From assembly GCF_021347895.1 (NCBI RefSeq), contig NC_067117.1, positions 30,448,067-30,512,066 on the forward strand: a DNA stretch of 64,000 nt, read 5' to 3'. A model generated the notes under the pieces. The model ran no database searches and was not told where the DNA came from. It worked only from the letters and a program-made list of their open reading frames with translations. Position 1 is the stretch's first letter; every line of letters starts with the position of its first letter. Of the stretch, positions 1 through 12,895 are shown in pieces. The stretch is from Acanthochromis polyacanthus. Its lineage: Eukaryota > Chordata > Actinopteri > Pomacentridae. Position numbers and translations under genes: made by a program.

Positions 1-1282
<1,282 letters not shown>

Positions 1283-1464
1283 TGATGCCTTATTTCTTTT
1301 CCTCTTCATTCAGACTTCAGAAATGGATTCTGGTAGCTGCTTGGTTCCTTCTTGTCTCGCTTTTGTTGTTGAGAAAGACTCTGCTTTGGTCCGTTGTTGT
1401 CACAGAAATGTCCTCTTGTTCTGCATACTCTAAATATTAACTGGATATTCAACAAGCGCATTAA

Positions 1465-2445
1465 CCCTCTGAACTCCAAATCCCGCTGACAGGTTTGAAA
1501 GCCGTGTTGTCTTTGAAAAAAATTGCCAAAATTGCACCATTTATCAGAGCTAGAAAGTAGAAAAGTCAGGGAGAACTGGTAGAAATTGGACTTTCTGCCA
1601 TTGTGTCAGAAAACTGAGCCAAATCTCAGTTTTAAATTCATAATATTTCACTGAAATCATTGTATTTTACATATCTATTTCTTTTCTTTTAAATTGCCAT
1701 AAAATAAACCACCTTTACCAGATTTTGTAAAGACCAAAAAAGACAACCATAAAACCATTTGTGACCAAACTGTGACCAATGATCATGTGACAAAGATTCA
1801 AGGAATATTCAAAAGTGCAGGCTGTGCATTTCAGTTTTAATTATTTATTTTTAATAGATAATGGTAGTAGTATCTTGAAGATAAACCAAAGTCTAATATG
1901 TTGAGACTGTATGTAGAATAGATTGTTGCTATATAATCAAGTTATTAGACAGCTGGGTTTTGGGGTCCTTGAACTACTCATCTGACACCTTTACATTATT
2001 TCATCAAAATCATTTTATTCGACATGTCTCATTTCCAAATTCACTTTGAAATGTTTGAACTAACCAGATTATTTTAAAATACAAAAACAAACAAATGTTT
2101 ACAGAGAACAGAGAAGTGATTAGCATATAAACTCATTACAAATAGGATGAAGAGTCACCCTTTTTCCAGTTCTGTTTACATCTGACGGCTCTTACAAAAA
2201 CATAGAGAATTGGTAAATGAAAAAATTTGACTTCTGTTTTGTCTTTCTATGCGATTTCTGATATTCTATCTGTAGCATGGTGCACAAAAGACATTTGTAA
2301 ATTCCTTCTACTTTCAGCCATGATTGTTCTGTTTTCATTAGAGGTGCAGGACTTTATTACTATTTATTGGAGAGAAAACTGAGCCCACAGTGAGGAACAT
2401 ATGTGACAGAAGCAACATCCGCTCAACAATTTAGAAGTCAGAGGG
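1465..2445. mobile_element. Non-autonomous TTAA-flanked DNA element (CCCTCTGA family), copy 1
   Basis: A 981-bp element flanked on both sides by TTAA (1461-1464 and 2446-2449). Its termini are inverted: CCCTCTGAACTCC at the left and GAAGTCAGAGGG at the right. A TTAA target duplication with a CCC-starting terminus is the pattern of piggyBac-type elements. No transposase frame is visible. Related sequence recurs at about 4715-6485, 9820-10462 and 28448-28925, sharing internal modules such as GACTTTTTGACTGAAATGCA and CCCACAGTGAG. Confidence 0.7.
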
Positions 2446-2449
2446 TTAA

Positions 2450-3120
2450 ATAGCTTGTTGGTCAATCAGCTATGGTTTGCATATGGTTTATGCATGGTTT
2501 GGATATGGTTAGAGTTTGCTTTAAAGGTGGAAAAGGCAGATTAAACAAAAGAAACAAGAAAAAAGGAGAAAAAAAAACCCTGATTTCTTCCTTTTCTTCT
2601 TTTTCTTGAGGCCACAAATCGAAGATGACGATAATTGGGATATTAAGAAGGTGCCTTGGAGATGAAGGAGGGATGGAGTGCAGGGGGAGGAGGGAGGTTA
2701 GGTGGGGGCAATCATGGCCGATAATGAGTATCCCAGCGGGGGTGTAAGGACACAACAAGTGGCAGTTCATTTGATAAAGTGACAGCCCATCAGATCTCCA
2801 GCGACCTCTCGGTGTGTGTGGCGGCTGCTTAACTGAGCAGGAAGCCTCTGTCAGTCCACTGCTTCACCTTCACTCATCTGAATGATGTTGTAGATCCTTT
2901 TATGTGTTATTCATTCACTTTTACTTCATTTTTCCATAGATTATTCTTCTTTTAGTGCTCCTTTTATTCCCCATTTGACCTTCCTTTCTTGCTGTTATTG
3001 TATTTCTTCCATCCTGTTTGTCCCTCCCTTTCTCACACACTTCTCTTCTTTTCTTGAGACCTTTATTACATCTTTAATCTTCAGCTGCTTCTTTCATGCC
3101 TCATCTATATCCAGCTCCTG
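2450..3120. other. Intronic sequence, no gene seen
   Basis: Contains a purine-rich stretch (2555-2700) and a pyrimidine-rich stretch (2930-3070). The minus-strand frame over 2462-2770 is low-complexity Pro/Phe/Leu and has no family features. Confidence 0.6.
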
Positions 3121-3124
3121 TAAC

Positions 3125-3800
3125 ATGTACATTTTCCCTGTGGCGGATCAGTAAAGTTTGTCTTATCTTATCCTAAGCTTAGCTTATATACCATTGTGCT
3201 AGCATTGTGCTTAGCATCACTCAGTGTGCTTTATGCAAATGTATAATCTCAAAATTTAAATTAACTTGTTCTTAAATGCCTTGCATTTAGTGTGCTACAG
3301 GACCGAGATTTCTTTGAAAGTTGTCAGTAACTATTAGTAAGTGAAGTAACTGAAATGAAAAATTTCATAGTGATAGATTTTAGAGGTATGTCGCCTAGCC
3401 CTAGCTAACACTGACACTTAACGTATTGTACACACAGGAATTTTCTTTGGGATAAATAAACTGTATCTTATCTAATCACATCTTATTATAATGCCACCAC
3501 TGTGCTTAGCATCACACAGCATGGTTTGCGCAAATGTGCTGTCACTCAGTCAGCTTCTTCTTAGCGTAGTGTGCTACAACAATGTATCTCCTTATGGTCA
3601 TGCTTAGCCCTTTAGCTTTAGCACTGTTAGCCCAAAACTTGTAGCAATGTGTGGTAATTTGTTAGAAACAATACGCTAATGTGCTAGCACCGCTGTTGTT
3701 CAACATAGCCTGTGCTAAAGTGTTAGCACTGACCAACTGTCACTTAACATATTCCTAAAGCGTTAGCACTGTGTTTGCTATAGTGTTAGCATGGCCTTGT
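3125..3800 (+). repeat. Two tandem degenerate copies of a retroposon-tail plus GTGCTTAGCATCAC unit
   Basis: The first copy begins with a retroposon-like tail (GGATCAGTAAAGT then TCTTATCTTATC, 3146-3175) and continues with GTGCTTAGCATCAC, TTTATGCAAATGT and AGTGTGCTACA. The second repeats the order about 310 bp later, from GGGATAAATAAACTGTATC (3447) through GTGCTTAGCATCAC (3502), TTTGCGCAAATGTGC and AGTGTGCTACAA. Further degenerate GTTAGCACTGT motifs run to about 3800. Confidence 0.55.
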
Positions 3801-4714
3801 ATCTCTGCAATGCCTTTCTTTTTGTTTTCCTTTCATCTGTCTCTTATCCTTCCCTTCTGTCTTTCACCATTTTTATCCCCACCTCCCTCCCTTTATCTTT
3901 ACTTTTCCACTTCCCCCCTTTCTTCCCATCATCCTCATGCAGCCATTTTTCCTCCAGAGCTTTGTTTCAAGAAAGAAAACATTTGTCAGTGTTTTTTTTT
4001 CTCTCTCTAAGAGGAACAGAGGCCATGAGAATAAGACAAAAGAAGGATGAGGAGGGAGAGGAGAGAATGAAAGAATGGAAAGAGGCTTTGCTCATCTAAC
4101 CTTGGATTCAAAATGCAGAGAGCCTGTGTTGTCACGGAGCATTTATGCTTATATTTCCTCTGATTTCAATGCTTTACCTGTAACTTTAATAGAAACATTG
4201 CTGGTACAGTTGTATCCTGTAGCTCCTGTTGTTTACGTTGTGTGACAACTTCCTTGTAACTTCCTTTGCAGCATTAAGTTGGCAGATGCTAGAATTTAAT
4301 TGGAATGGGAATTTAAAGTGTCCACGGTTGTTTGTGTGTGAATGCCGTTGTGTATTTCTTTTTTGTTGTGTGTGTTTTTTGCCTCAGTGTGTTTTTGGTC
4401 TCCTGTCCACCCCCTGAATTTTTCACTCTGTGGTAATCAGCAGGTGAAAATTATGTGCTAACTATACAGACACTCTCCTGTGTTCTCTCGCTGCTTCTCG
4501 CTCTCAAAGTCCATTCCACTTAAACGTCTCCTTTCCACCTTAAAGCATGAGTCTGGTATTGATAAATAAGAAGAAAAAAAGGGGATTAAAAAGTCTCGGA
4601 TGTTGCAGCAGCAAAATTCATGTTTCGTTTCAGTCAATATCAATAATTATGAATCATTTTGATGTTATTTTTAAAATAAAGCAACAGGTTAGGTTTGAAT
4701 TCAGTTACTTAAGT

Positions 4715-5130
4715 CCAATTTTTTTCCATTTTTCAAGGTGTTTAATTTGTAATTTTTATAGACAATTGGACACTTTATTTTTCAGCAAACATACAAGCAG
4801 GACTAATCAGATCCTGTTAAAAAAACAAAACAAAAACAAAGCAAAAAAAACAAGCAAAAGAAAACACATGTAAACTAAAAAAGTTATGCTACTCAGTGCA
4901 ATTGTGTCACTAGTTTTCAGGAAGCTCACACAGAACTAATCAGATTCTTTAAAGAAAACGAAAAAAAAACTAAACACTAAAAACCTTATGCTACAATTGT
5001 GCAATTGTGAAGTCGTAATAGAAATGTAAGGACTTGTTGGCTGAAATGCAGGCAGTGTTTATGCAGAGCAGACAGGAGACAAGTACAGAAACATAGGGAG
5101 GTAACAGAAATATAAGTGAAACATCTATAG
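4715..5130. mobile_element. CCCTCTGA-family element, left part, split by a hAT-like insertion
   Basis: Shares modules with the element at 1465-2445: ACTAATCAGAT then a poly-A stretch, TATGCTAC-CAGTG/CAATTGTG, and GACTTGTTGGCTGAAATGCA then GCAGAGCAGACAGGAGACAAG. It is continuous with 5912-6485 once the insertion at 5131-5903 is removed. The exact left end is not resolved. Confidence 0.55.
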
Positions 5131-5903
5131 CAGGGGTCGTCAACCCGCAGCTCTGGAGCCGCATGCGGCTCCCTGTAACTTTGGAAAATAAATTGTTCTG
5201 CCTTACAGGTGCGTTTCAATGCATTTTAATATAGAGAGTTTTAATGTGAAATTACCGCTCTTATTTTGACGTGTCACTCCACCTGATGTGCTGCTGGGGG
5301 TTTCCCCTGGCTGGGACATGAGAGCGCAAAATTGATGCAGAGGAGATGGAGAAGCAACGCCTGTAGTTTCACATCGTTTTGTACTCAAGAATGGCAAGCC
5401 TGTATATTAAAACTCCACTCCAAGAAAGACACGTCTTGTCTTTGAGTTAAAAGTACTCATGATAGGGTAATACATGTTACTCGCAAGAACACGGCAGCAG
5501 GTCAGAGAGTCAGAGGAGTGTCGTCTTGGAAAATAGGGCAGCGACTTACAGGAGAAAAGTTATTAGCTTAAGATAAATAGATTTTACAAGTTAAATAGAC
5601 ATTCGCAAAATATTGATTTCCAGCTAACGTTACGTAACATATGAGATCCAGGAGCAAAAATGACATTAACCAAGTAAGATAAATATTAGTGGAAGGACAC
5701 AATTAAAAAAATGAATCGATCTAATTAGAGGCTTTGTAATGAATTAATCAGGACTGATTAACAAGGGCATAGAGGTAAAAAGTGATATATGCAGTGTTGT
5801 CTTCATTTTAAATGCCAAAAGGATTTTGCGGCTCCCGGTGTTTTATTTTCTGTGGGAAACGGGTCGAAATGGCTCTTTGAGTGTTAAAGGTTGCCGACCC
5901 CTG
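5131..5903. mobile_element. hAT-like non-autonomous element with 8-bp target duplication
   Basis: The element starts CAGGGGTCGTCAACCCGCAG and ends GGTTGCCGACCCCTG, imperfect terminal inverted repeats of the CAGGGGTCGGCAACC type. It is flanked by a perfect 8-bp direct repeat ATCTATAG (5123-5130 and 5904-5911), as expected of hAT transposition. A GAGCCGCATGCGGCTC palindrome lies just inside the left end, and a GCGGCTCCCGG segment near the right. I see no transposase. It interrupts an older repeat whose uninterrupted relative reads AATATCTATAGCATGAAG at about 6220. Confidence 0.9.
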
Positions 5904-5911
5904 ATCTATAG

Positions 5912-6485
5912 TGTGTAGAGTCACCCCTTTTCTCTGGCATTTTTAACATCTGTAGGTTATTGCAAAATAAAGTCACTGTGGTTTTTAACAATCATTTCTC
6001 CAACAGAACTAACCAGACCTTGTCAAAAATAAAAATTAAAAAATAATAATAAAAAAACAACAAAAAAAAACATTGTGCTACTCGGTGGAATTGTGAAGCC
6101 ATCAGTGCTTCATCTGCAACCAACAACCAAAAATTTAGGGACTTTTTGACTGAAATGCAGGCAGTGTTCACACAGTACAGATAGGAGGTAAGTGTAGAAA
6201 CTAATTAGAATTCAAAAATAAATATCTATAGCATGAAGAACCACTTTTTCCTCTTTGTTATATCTGTAGGGTCTTTCAAAAACATGGTGATCCCAGGTTT
6301 TTTTTCAACTAAATAATCAAAAATTTTTATGCCATTTTAATTGTGCCATTGTCCACAAAAGCCATTTTTGTTTGTTGTCCTACTTCTAATCATGGTGGAT
6401 TTGTTTCCATAGAGGTGTAGGACTTTATATTGCAGTGAAAAATGAACTCATAGTGAGGAACAAATGTGACGGCAGTACAAAGATG
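5912..6485. mobile_element. CCCTCTGA-family element, right part
   Basis: Continues the interrupted copy, with GAGTCACCCC (5919), ACAGAACTAACCAGACC (6003), GGGACTTTTTGACTGAAATG (about 6138) and CTCATAGTGAGGAACAAATG (about 6448). The last module matches the right end of the copy at 1465-2445 (CCCACAGTGAGGAACATATG), but the GTCAGAGGG tip is missing. A related fragment (GCAGAACAGATAGTAGACGG) follows at 6520. Confidence 0.55.
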
Positions 6486-7284
6486 CATGAAGGAGCGATG
6501 GAGTACATGGGGGGTTTATGCAGAACAGATAGTAGACGGACACAAATAGAATATGTAAAACATCTATAGAATGTAGTTAGCCTTTTCTCCAGCATTGGCA
6601 GCGTAGCTGGATTAAAATATCTTCACTAAAGTTTATAGCAAATAGGAGTTAAAGCATTTTTTAGTGCTATTTGCAGTAGATTTATATGAATTTAATGAAG
6701 TAGTGAGTATTTTGAAGTCTACAGTCTTCACTCTGTGTTTATTATAATGAAGGAGTGTATCATCCAGTGCAACAATGTTGCTTACTGATGTGCTTTTAAA
6801 GTTTTTGGACAATGATGGAGCTCAGCGGTACAGAGGAATACGTAATACGAGGCTCAGGATGGAATCATTCCATTGTTGATTCGGGGCTTTTCATGGACTT
6901 TGCTGACAATACTTTTATAGAATATCATTAGTTTGAGTCTCTCTTCTTGCTTTTGACTGTCTCTTCCATTTACAAACCTAAACTAGATCTACATGACAGC
7001 AGTAATAATAATAACATTAATAAAAAGGCACTGCATTAAATTCTATGTTTTTCACTCTTAAACTGACCTGAACTAAACCTTTATCTCTCTCAGAAATAGA
7101 CAGCGCCTCACAGTGTGACAGCGTAAACACTTTCGTGTCACACACTGCCTCAAGACTCCCTGCCAAGCCCACCTGAAGGCCTCCTGCTTTGCTTTCATAA
7201 ACCTTCACTCTTCAAACTTCCATTTTCCTCAGACAAAACTTCGCATTGAAGATAGCCTTGAATCACACGCATTTTGTGCATTGC
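6486..7284. other. Intronic sequence, no gene seen
   Basis: Apart from the short related fragment at 6510-6600 I recognise nothing. The minus-strand frame at 7017-7208 shows no family features. Confidence 0.5.
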
Positions 7285-7285
7285 A

Positions 7286-7288
<3 letters not shown>

Positions 7289-7332
<44 letters not shown>
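7289..7332. repeat. (GT)n microsatellite
   Basis: About 22 uninterrupted GT dinucleotides. Confidence 0.98.
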
Positions 7333-7334
<2 letters not shown>

Positions 7335-7539
7335 GTGCAGTGCATGTAGAAGTAGCTGCCTGTTTTCTGCAGATGTGATGTATATATGTGGTGATAAAGG
7401 ACAATTTCTCACCTGAGAATGAGGGGAAGCAAAAATAGGTATTAGAAACAGCAGGAAAACAAAAAAAAAAGTTGCATGAGAAACATTAATGGCTTCCTTG
7501 AGATGGTGGAGAAATAAATACAGTGAAAGATATAAGATA

Positions 7540-8300
7540 GGATAAGATATGATAAAACTTTATTAATCCCGAAGGAATTTCTGGTGCTAGAAAAAACAAA
7601 ACTATCTAAGAAATGTGGTTCCTAAAGTGAAGAAAAGCAGCAAGATGTAAGTACGGTGCAAAAGTGAAATTAAATGAGTAAGTGTAAAGAAAAAAAGATA
7701 GAATAGAACAAGAAAAGGTAATGCTGGCAGTTATACTGAAGTAAAAAACACATGATAATGAAATATTGCACATAAAAAAAGATTTCACGTGAAAAATGAG
7801 ATGAAATTAAAAATTGTACGTGAAAAAGGAGGTGGAATTTAAATAGTGCATTGAAAATTCCGATTAAAACGAAATATTGCACCCGAAGAATAAGAGGAAA
7901 CTCTAATATTGCACATGTGGTCAAAATGCTGCATATGATAACGAATGATCACACCCTAAAATAAGATGAAAGTTGTATATTGCACATGAAAATGAGATAT
8001 TGCACATGCAATCTAAATATTGCACGGGAAAAATGAGATTAAAATGCATTATTGCACCTGAGGCATGACATGAAACTGAAATATTACACACGAAAATGAG
8101 AGGAAAATGAAATATTGCGCATAGAAGTGAGAGGAAAATGAAATACTGCACAAATAAACATGTTAACATTTAAGTATTGCACTTGGACAACGAGATGAAA
8201 ATGAAATATTGCACATTTCACTGACAGTGTTGTACATGGAAGTAGAATATTGCACGTGAAAATGGAATGTTTCACCTCAGAGATGAAAATATTCAATATT
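7540..8300 (-). repeat. Retroposon 3' tail followed by ATATTGCAC minisatellite
   Basis: Begins with GATAAGATATGAT and AACTTTATTAATCCCGAAGG (reverse complement of a GGGAT-AATAAAGT type tail). From about 7740 to 8300 a degenerate unit of roughly 25-35 bp recurs, built around AAATATTGCACATGAAAATG and GAGATGAAAATG. More than ten ATATTGCAC cores are visible. The short minus-strand frames here are products of the repeat. Confidence 0.75.
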
Positions 8301-9815
8301 ACACCTCACATATATTGTGCTGGAAGCAGAGAGGGAGAATAAGAGTGGAGACAGTAAGAGAGAGAGTGGTAAAATATGGTGTCTAGAGGGTTGAAAAGAA
8401 GGAGAAGGAAGCGATAGGAGAGGAGGGCAGAGATGCAGCAGATGTGAAGTGAAACGGAGCAGAGGTGGTGGTCACTTTGGACTGTGTTTGTGTGCAAAGC
8501 GTAGTAGAAGGGAACATGTGTTTCTGGGCTTGTGGCGCCGTGTTGAGCTGTCACAACCGTTCACGCTGTGCACGGTGTGTGCGTGTGTGTGTGTGCACGG
8601 TGTGTGTGTGATGGGATTGGAGCAGGCAGCTATGACAGATGTTTCAGAAGCCTGCTGGCCAGCGGCGGCGTCGGTGTGTTCGGGGCTGATGTGTGTTTGT
8701 CTCCACACCTTCTGCGCTCACCTTTCTGTTCACGTTAGCGTCTGCAGCCCCACTCAGGCCTCTAATAACCACTTTAAAGCAGCTGCTCTGGCTTTGTTGG
8801 ACATGTTGGATTTATTGCGCTACATTAATGCAATTATCGTAAACAAGTGTCCAGATTATCAGAAGCGTTAATTTCATGCCCGTTTTAGTCATCCGTGCAG
8901 GTGTTTTGCAGAATTAAAGTGTTTGTTTTCTGTCTCCTAGCCCAGGAATGGTGTAATTGTTGAGATGTTTCCAGCTTTTTTCTTTAATAGTATAAAACAA
9001 ATCTGATTAAAATCTGGCAGATATATGAATTAATAAATAAAAAAAGCATAAACATGAGTGAAGAAGTATTTTTACTGATTAGTGTTGTAGGTGAGGATGA
9101 CAGTAAACATGAGGACACTACCAGTCTAGCTGCAAGTTACTGTTATGGTCAGATGATTTCAGATTTAGATGATTTTGTGTGTACTTTCCTTGAGCTACTC
9201 ATCTTTATTGTATTGTTCTGTTGGAAACTGTAAAGTTGTGGTATTTCATCCAAATGAGTTTATCATACATATGGCTTTTCTTGTTAGCAATTTTTTGCTA
9301 ACAATACTGCGCCAAGGCTACTCAGTCGTATGATTTCAGACGGATAAGTCCCGATAAGTCCGAAGCAGTGGATTTGTAGTAGGATCGCAATCATGTGATT
9401 GTCAGCAAGCAACTGATGTTGCGTTCACTTGTTGTCATGGTTACAGTGACGCCGTCCTGCTCTCTCGCAATGATACAGAGATCTTTAACAAATCCGTGGA
9501 TCCAGACTGTAAGCCGCATCGCTGCTAAAATCTAATCAGCTGGTCCTTGTGCTGTTTCTGACTTTGCCAGAAAATTTCATCCAAATCCGTTTGTCCGTCT
9601 TTGAATACTGTTGCACACAGACAGACAAATGTACGCCGACTGTCGCATAACTGCTGTGTTCCTTGGCTGAGTGAAAATGAAGCGTTTGCATTAACCAATT
9701 TCTGTAAAATACAAAAAAGAAATAAAATCAAAAAATCTTTGGTTTGTGGAGCAATCATGAAGTTAGAAGTGACTCAGCTTAGAACAAAAGAAAAAAAACA
9801 AGAGAATTTTTAGTT
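8301..9815. other. Intronic sequence with short GT-rich patch, no gene seen
   Basis: GT-rich runs at 8577-8610 underlie a 140-residue + strand frame (8449-8871) that is Cys/Val/His-rich and lacks any family signature. The stretch 9120-9300 resembles parts of the CCCTCTGA family (CTTGAGCTACTCATC, GTTCTGTTGGAA). I support no gene. Confidence 0.55.
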
Positions 9816-10462
9816 GACACTGAGCAGATATTAATTACTTTCCTTGACATACTAATCTGTTACGTGTCGTTCTGTTGGAACCAAATCTCAGTTTTAACGT
9901 TGTGGTATTTTATCAAAATGACTTTATTCTACTTATCTCATCCAACAGATTTCTAGAAAAAAATACTTTTTGACATTAACCAGATTCTGTAAAAAAAAAA
10001 AAGTAAAAAATAATAATGAATCTTTGTTTTTTAAAGCAACCATGAGGGTGTTATTGACTCAGCTGCTGACAAAACCAATAAAAATAATGCAAACCAAAAA
10101 ATTACGAGACTTTTTGACTGAACTGCAGGCTGTGTTTCTCAATGGGTATATAGGAGACAAGTATAGAAATAAGTTAAAAATGTGAGTAAAATATATAGAG
10201 AGTTATCTTTTTTGTTGTTGTTGCACTATTGGGGGCACTTTAAAAAATATTGTACATGTTGATTCCAGTTCTGTTTTTGTGATTTACTGTATTATGAATT
10301 TGTCATGCTGCACAGAAGTCATTCTGAGTTCGCTCTACTTCTAGTCATGGTTGTTCTGTTTCCACAGAGGTCCAGGACTTTATTTTGCAGTAAAAAATGA
10401 GCCCACAGTGAGCAAAAAATGTGACAGGAGCACATAAATGAAAGTGTTTGGGTTTCAGAGGG
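9816..10462. mobile_element. CCCTCTGA-family element fragment
   Basis: Contains GTTCTGTTGGAACC, ATTTTATCAAAATGACTTTAT, GACATTAACCAGATTCTG, GACTTTTTGACTGAACTGCA and GAGCCCACAGTGAGC, and ends GGTTTCAGAGGG followed by TTAC instead of TTAA. The right tip matches the family; the left boundary is not clear. It extends the module order seen at 1465-2445. Confidence 0.6.
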
Positions 10463-11389
10463 TTACCATGTCAACCAGGTGGACTCCAACAAGCTCCACC
10501 ATTGAAACCTAAACCCTTCTACACCCTCCTGGTTCTCCTCTTCACTGATAAAACACTGAAGCCTGGTTACAAAGATGTCCTCTAGCTGATCAGTTTAATG
10601 AGATTCTATCCCTGAAGCTACTAATTTCTCTCCTAATGTTATTGTCCTCTTTGTTTTAATCTGCAGTTAAAGCGCCAGCTAAAATCTAAAAGCTGCCAGC
10701 AGTACATCCTCACGACAAAATGGGAAATATTGTTAACGGTTATGCTAAAGGTGGTGTATCAGTTATTGCTACACAGATGGACTGCCTCACTAACCGTTCT
10801 TCAAAATTGCTAGCAATAGAAAATATACTAATTGGCAATATTGCTCATAACAGAAAACGAGAGGGAAAAAAAGAGAAGAGAGATGAAAAAGTTGACAAAA
10901 CTTTCTGCTAAACGAACCCAAATGTGACTCATCATCTCAGTGAGTTGAGTCTGACTGACTGGTTACTTTGCCAAGTTCATGAGTCAGTGGATAATAAACA
11001 ACCACCAGAACAGGAAACTTCAATATCTGACAAACTGCATTCACAGATTTTGTGATTTTGCAACCTCGTGATGATCTTCCTGCAGGAAAATGAAGCCTCG
11101 CTGTGTAATTACAGTGATCTGGGCATTTTACGCTCACTTCTTTCCACTGTTGTTGTGCGTTTTTGGTGGATTCTGTTTTCAGAAAGAGATTTCAGGACAT
11201 TTCAAGCAACGCCGGCAGCCCGGATGGCATCCTCCTCTCATGTTAGTAGAAGAGTACATCGATCAAACATAACATGATGACCTCTTCATCATTGCACCTG
11301 TTCGTAGGTTGGATATATTGGACAGCAAGTGAACGCTTTGTCTACAAACAAACGTGAGCATTTGAGCAAGTTTGATAAGGGTCCAATTA
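10463..11389. other. Intronic sequence, no gene seen
   Basis: Nothing recognised. Small frames at 10720-10911 and 11068-11277 show no domain signature and no splice context that I trust. Confidence 0.5.
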
Positions 11390-12589
11390 CGATGTGTAAC
11401 AAAACTACTAAAAAATGGCCAAAATTATCCAAGTCTCATCAAAAATAATCAAAACTAGTCCAAAATGACTAAGATCTATCTACAATTCCTCAAATATGTA
11501 CAAAATGTCTCCAAAATTAGGTAAAATCTGTCCCAAATTACTGAAACATGTCCAAAATGCATAAAAATTTGTGCAGAATGACCCAAAATTAGTCGCGCAA
11601 ATAGAAGAAAGACAGTGCAAAAGAAGGTGCAAAAATAACATGGCTTTGTGTGCACTGTTCTGCTTCTAGCTGCACACATCATTGCAAATACAACAAAACT
11701 GGACTCAAAATGTGTCCACAATGACATAAATCTTGCCAACAATTACCCAAAAATAGCCTAAAATGACTAGAACTTGTCGAAAATTAGCCAAAATTCTGCC
11801 TGAAATTTGATTAAATCTGTCCAAATAAACTGAAAAAAATCTAAAATGTGTCCAAAATTAAATCAAATAGTGTTCTTAATGACTACAATGTCCTGAAAGT
11901 GACTCAGAATTAGTCTACAATGACATAAATCTTGTATATAAAATATTTTCCTTAACATCCCAAATGACTCAAACTTATCCAAAATTCTTAAAATGTGTCA
12001 AAAAAATTGGTGAAATCTGTCCAGAGTGACTAAAACTTGTCCAAAATGCATAACAAAAATCATCCAAAATGACCCAAAATTAGATCAAAACATGTAAATA
12101 GAAGAAAGAATGTACAAAAAAATAACATGGCCTTGTGTGCACTGTTCTGCTTCGAGCTGCACACATCATTGCAAATACACAAAGGTGGATCCAAAATGTG
12201 TCCAGAATGACTAGAACTTGGCTAAAATCATTAAATTTCTCAAAATCTGTGTCTGAAATTACATAAAATCTGTCCAAAATGATTTAAGTTTATCCAAAAT
12301 TGATCGAAAGTAACAGACAAAAACTCTAAAATGTGTCCAAAATAAAGTCAAACTGTGTACTTAATGACTACAATGTTCTCAAAATGAGTCTCAATGAGAC
12401 AAAAATATTCACCAATGTTTTTAAATGTCCCAAATAAGTAGAAATGATCCAAAATTCTTAAAACACAGTCAAAAATTGGTGAAATCCATCCAAAATGACT
12501 GAAGCTTATCCAAAATTGATGCAAATGTGTCCAAAATAAAGTCAAATGGTGACTTTAATGACTACAGTGTTCTCAAAGGGTCAGAGTTA
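11390..12589. repeat. Degenerate TCCAAAATGACTAAAA satellite with two longer internal copies
   Basis: Units of about 20-25 bp built on GTCCAAAATGACTAAAACTT recur throughout. Within them a longer segment occurs twice: CATGGCTTTGTGTGCACTGT at 11639 and CATGGCCTTGTGTGCACTGT at about 12126, each followed by TCTGCTT-AGCTGCACACATC and a CAAAATGTGTCCA unit. The period of the higher-order repeat is about 490 bp. A third, partial unit ends with GTGTACTTAATGACTACAATG (about 12354). Confidence 0.75.
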
Positions 12590-12895
12590 ATGGTTCAGGA
12601 ATGGTTTGAAGAACACGGCAACCAGTAGTGAAGTGTTGATTTAGCCTCCAATTCCCCAGATCTCAATCCAGTGTTTCTGGGATGCGCCGGACAAATAAGT
12701 CCGATCCATGGAGGCCCCACCCCAGCTTCCAGGACTTAAAATATCTGCTGCTGACATCTTGGTACCAGATACCACAGCACACCTTCAGGGGTCCAATGGA
12801 GTCCATGCCTCGATGGTTCAGGACTGTTAAGGCAGCAAAAAGGAGACCAACACAAAATTAGGCAAGCAGTCACAATGTTCTGCCTGATCGGTGTA
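12590..12895 (+). pseudogene. Tc1/mariner-like transposase C-terminal remnant with right terminus
   Basis: Decayed coding for the end of a DDE transposase. GGTTCAGGAATGGTTTGAAG corresponds to V-Q-E-W-F-E, and CCTCCAATTCCCCAGATCTC to a P-P-N-S-P-D-L type motif with one base lost. The reading then passes through codons for D-K-x-V-R-S-M-E-A-P-P, a short W-x-Q-I-P-Q-H-T type stretch and E-S-M-P-R. The usual I-E-H codons after L-N-P are deleted. The copy ends in CTGCCTGATCGGTGTA, the outer terminus of a common fish Tc1-like family. The N-terminal half and left terminus are absent, so this is a dead fragment. Confidence 0.85.
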
